Below are positions 15,901 to 16,553 of a DNA stretch of 16,553 nt, one piece after another. Each line of letters begins with the position of its first letter. Within the stretch, counting starts at the first letter, position 1. This DNA is from JAZKFR01 sp040386295 (GTDB taxonomy: Bacteria; Pseudomonadota; Gammaproteobacteria; Burkholderiales; Rhodocyclaceae), in the NCBI GenBank assembly GCA_040386295.1, contig JAZKFR010000041.1, positions 1-16,553 on the forward strand. Direction: 5' to 3'. The notes under the pieces were generated by a model. That model saw nothing but the letters and a program-made list of their open reading frames with translations. It searched no databases and was not told the DNA's origin. The position numbers were made by a program, and so were the translations under genes.

Positions 15901-16053
15901 AATGAGCTGATCTCCGACCACACCGAGCTGTTCAAGCAATTTAGCGACAACCCCAGCTTCAAACGCTGGTTGACCGAGATGGTCTTCAACTCGACTTACC
16001 ACCCGGATGGGGTGCCGCCGAAAGCACCGCCGCAGACTGGGGCGTCGGCGTGA
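12985..16053 (+). CDS. hsdR: Type I restriction endonuclease subunit HsdR
   Basis: This encodes 1022 residues. HsdR is the motor and nuclease of the type I complex: it translocates DNA with ATP and cuts far from unmethylated sites. The N-terminal nuclease core shows LDMVIFINGLPVLTFELKN, with Asp160, Glu174 and Lys176 as the PDDEXK residues. The SF2 helicase motifs are HSAGSGKS (325-332, Lys331), DEAH (433-436), FTATPK (487-492), NKFVTGFDEPLLHTMYVDKP and QTLSRLNR. A Pro/Gly-rich linker (PPPP at 891-894, five Gly at 897-901) joins the C-terminal domain. Just upstream, AAGGGAAG ends about six bases before the ATG. The ATG overlaps the rhuM TGA (ATGA). The gene is intact. Confidence 0.97.
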   Translation: MKPTDTSEKALEQLIVRYLAGISEHPGASANAIQQPKAIYAQGGYVLGRASDYKRDVAVDVLQLLAFLQATQATAVDTLELSADGIKRTQFLHRIQGEISKRGVVDVLRKGVSHGPVHLDLYKLLPTPGNVSAAENFSKNIFSVTRQLRYSNDESQRSLDMVIFINGLPVLTFELKNSLTKQTVADAMTQYQTDRNPGELLFQLGRCVAHMAVDDAEVRFCPHLTGKTSWFLPFNQGWNSGAGNPPNPDGLKTDYLWKQVLQKNSLANIIENFTQVVEEENEEGGKRGKKRRKQVFPRFHQLRTVRALLHRTRKDGVGKRYLIQHSAGSGKSNTIAWLAHQLVELKTAADALLAQFDSVIVITDRRALDTQIARTIKSYDHVGAIFGHSEDAAELRTFLRKGKKIIVTTVQKFPFILDELGDLSGKHFALLIDEAHSSQGGKTTAKMHMALSGAAGNDEDDDESVEDAVNKLIESRKMLSNASYFAFTATPKNRTLELFGERFIEGDAVRFRSPEELTYTTKQAIQEGFILDVIAHYTSVDSFYHVAKTVQDDPDFDKVKALKKIRHYVESHDKAIRKKAEIMVDHFVAQVVGKQKIGGKARAMIVCNGIARAIDYYREVSDYLATIKSPFKAIVAYSGDVEIGGVKKTEADLNGFPSQDIPIKLKQDPYRFLIVANKFVTGFDEPLLHTMYVDKPLSGVLAVQTLSRLNRAHPQKHDTFVLDFADNAEAVKVAFQDYYRATIQTGETDPNKLHDLKNDLDAKQVYSWEQVEDLVALYVAGVERDKLDPILDACVAEYIDTLNEDGQVEFKGKAKAFMRSYGFLAAILAYGYPAWEKLSIFLNLLIPKLPAPREEDLSKGVLAAIDIDSYRVEARASLKMSMDDADACIEPPPPSIGGGGGTAEIDKLSNIIRAFNDLFGNIEWKDGDKIRKVITEEIPARVAQDKAYQNAQANSDKQNAKLEHDQALRRVVNELISDHTELFKQFSDNPSFKRWLTEMVFNSTYHPDGVPPKAPPQTGASA

Positions 16054-16071
16054 ACGATGCGCTTGTAGAAA

Positions 16072-16076
16072 AGAGG
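16072..16076 (+). promoter_or_regulatory. Ribosome site for the last gene
   Basis: AGAGG lies five bases before the ATG at 16082, in the 28-base gap after hsdR. There is no room for a terminator, so this gene is probably transcribed with the hsd operon. Confidence 0.5.
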
Positions 16077-16081
16077 TGCCT

Positions 16082-16553
16082 ATGGCTCTGAATCTGGCGA
16101 AAGCCGTACTGGATTGCTTGAAAAAGCAGCCTGATGAAAAACTGACTGCGCGGCAGATTGCCGAGTGGGTGTTTGCAACTTATCCGGCTGAGTGTCATGA
16201 AAAGCGAGCCAACAGCCGGGGCGACTACATCAAGTCCGATGCTGATTTGGTGCAGCAGCTCGCCGCAGAAATCAGCTCGCATCGACCGCGTTTGCAGAAA
16301 CGGCACCCAGAGCTGAAGACCACCGAAGGCAGGCCACGCAAGTACTACTACACCGACAAATCTGACGTCGCCGAAGTTGCAGCGGCTGAGGGTGGTGCAG
16401 CTACCGCTACGGCAGACGCGCACGGCAAGACGATGGATGAACACGCCTTGTACCCGCTGCTCTCGCTGTATTTGTGGGATGAATTCGGCGTCTATTCAAA
16501 ACGCATTGACGAGAAGCGCTCGTCGAACAAACGCGGGCCGAACGGCAACCGCT
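16082..16553 (+). CDS. COG2958 / HrgA-like protein, N-terminal part (runs off the window)
   Basis: The frame is open to the right edge, giving 157 residues without a stop. The N-terminus MALNLAKAVLDCLKKQPDEK and LTARQIAEWVFATYP look like a winged-helix module. RPRLQKRHPELKTTEGRPRK and YYYT follow, then a low-complexity Ala-rich linker (VAAAEGGAATATADA), and then EHALYPLLSLYLWDEFG and SKRIDEKRSSNKRGPNGN, which begins a second domain. I recognise this as the COG2958 type related to Helicobacter HrgA, a gene found at a restriction-modification locus. Its biochemical role is unknown, though a nuclease-like C-terminal domain is suspected in the family. The position directly after hsdR supports a link to the defence operon. 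Confidence 0.7.
   Translation, partial: MALNLAKAVLDCLKKQPDEKLTARQIAEWVFATYPAECHEKRANSRGDYIKSDADLVQQLAAEISSHRPRLQKRHPELKTTEGRPRKYYYTDKSDVAEVAAAEGGAATATADAHGKTMDEHALYPLLSLYLWDEFGVYSKRIDEKRSSNKRGPNGNR

Noticed and set aside
6610..16553. Direct repeat of the guaA 3' end marking an island boundary
   Set aside because: I saw no second copy by eye within the window. A longer flank and a computed search are needed.

Overview
The window looks like a betaproteobacterial chromosome, most likely order Burkholderiales. The evidence is the gene order smpB / ratA-ratB / DUF4124 / guaB-guaA and the divergence of the proteins. No rRNA, tRNA, CRISPR array, insertion sequence or integrase was found. The first 6.6 kb are core genes of moderate GC. 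The remainder is an accessory defence block of visibly higher GC.

Core part (1-6642). The left edge holds the C-terminus of a circularly permuted ATP-grasp protein. After it comes its usual partner, an alpha-E (DUF403) protein. smpB (trans-translation) points back towards the alpha-E gene, and a small hairpin lies between the two. smpB is divergent from an overlapping ratA-ratB pair (START/SRPBCC protein and RnfH-type ubiquitin-fold protein). A small secreted DUF4124 protein is encoded on the minus strand, head to head with guaB. guaB (IMP dehydrogenase) and guaA (GMP synthetase) are consecutive steps of guanine nucleotide synthesis. They are separated by 81 bases that contain an 11-bp hairpin.

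Junction (6643-7017). Directly after guaA, a recognised hotspot for genomic islands, lies a decayed piece of an hsdM gene. It has one in-frame stop and one frameshift. It aligns without gaps to the methylase motif-I region of the intact hsdM downstream, but it comes from a different HsdM lineage.

Defence operon (7018-16553). The order is hsdM - hsdS - DUF1016 (PDDEXK) - rhuM-like - hsdR, with every junction overlapping by 1 to 17 bases. A COG2958/HrgA-like gene follows after 28 bases and runs off the window. HsdM and HsdS would form the methyltransferase, and adding HsdR gives the restriction complex. The DUF1016 and RhuM genes are accessory genes of unknown role placed between specificity and restriction. 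Both carry unusual in-frame DNA palindromes: two near-identical 27-base hairpin repeats in DUF1016 and one perfect 25-base palindrome in rhuM. These palindromes and the hsdM relic are the most interesting non-routine signals here.
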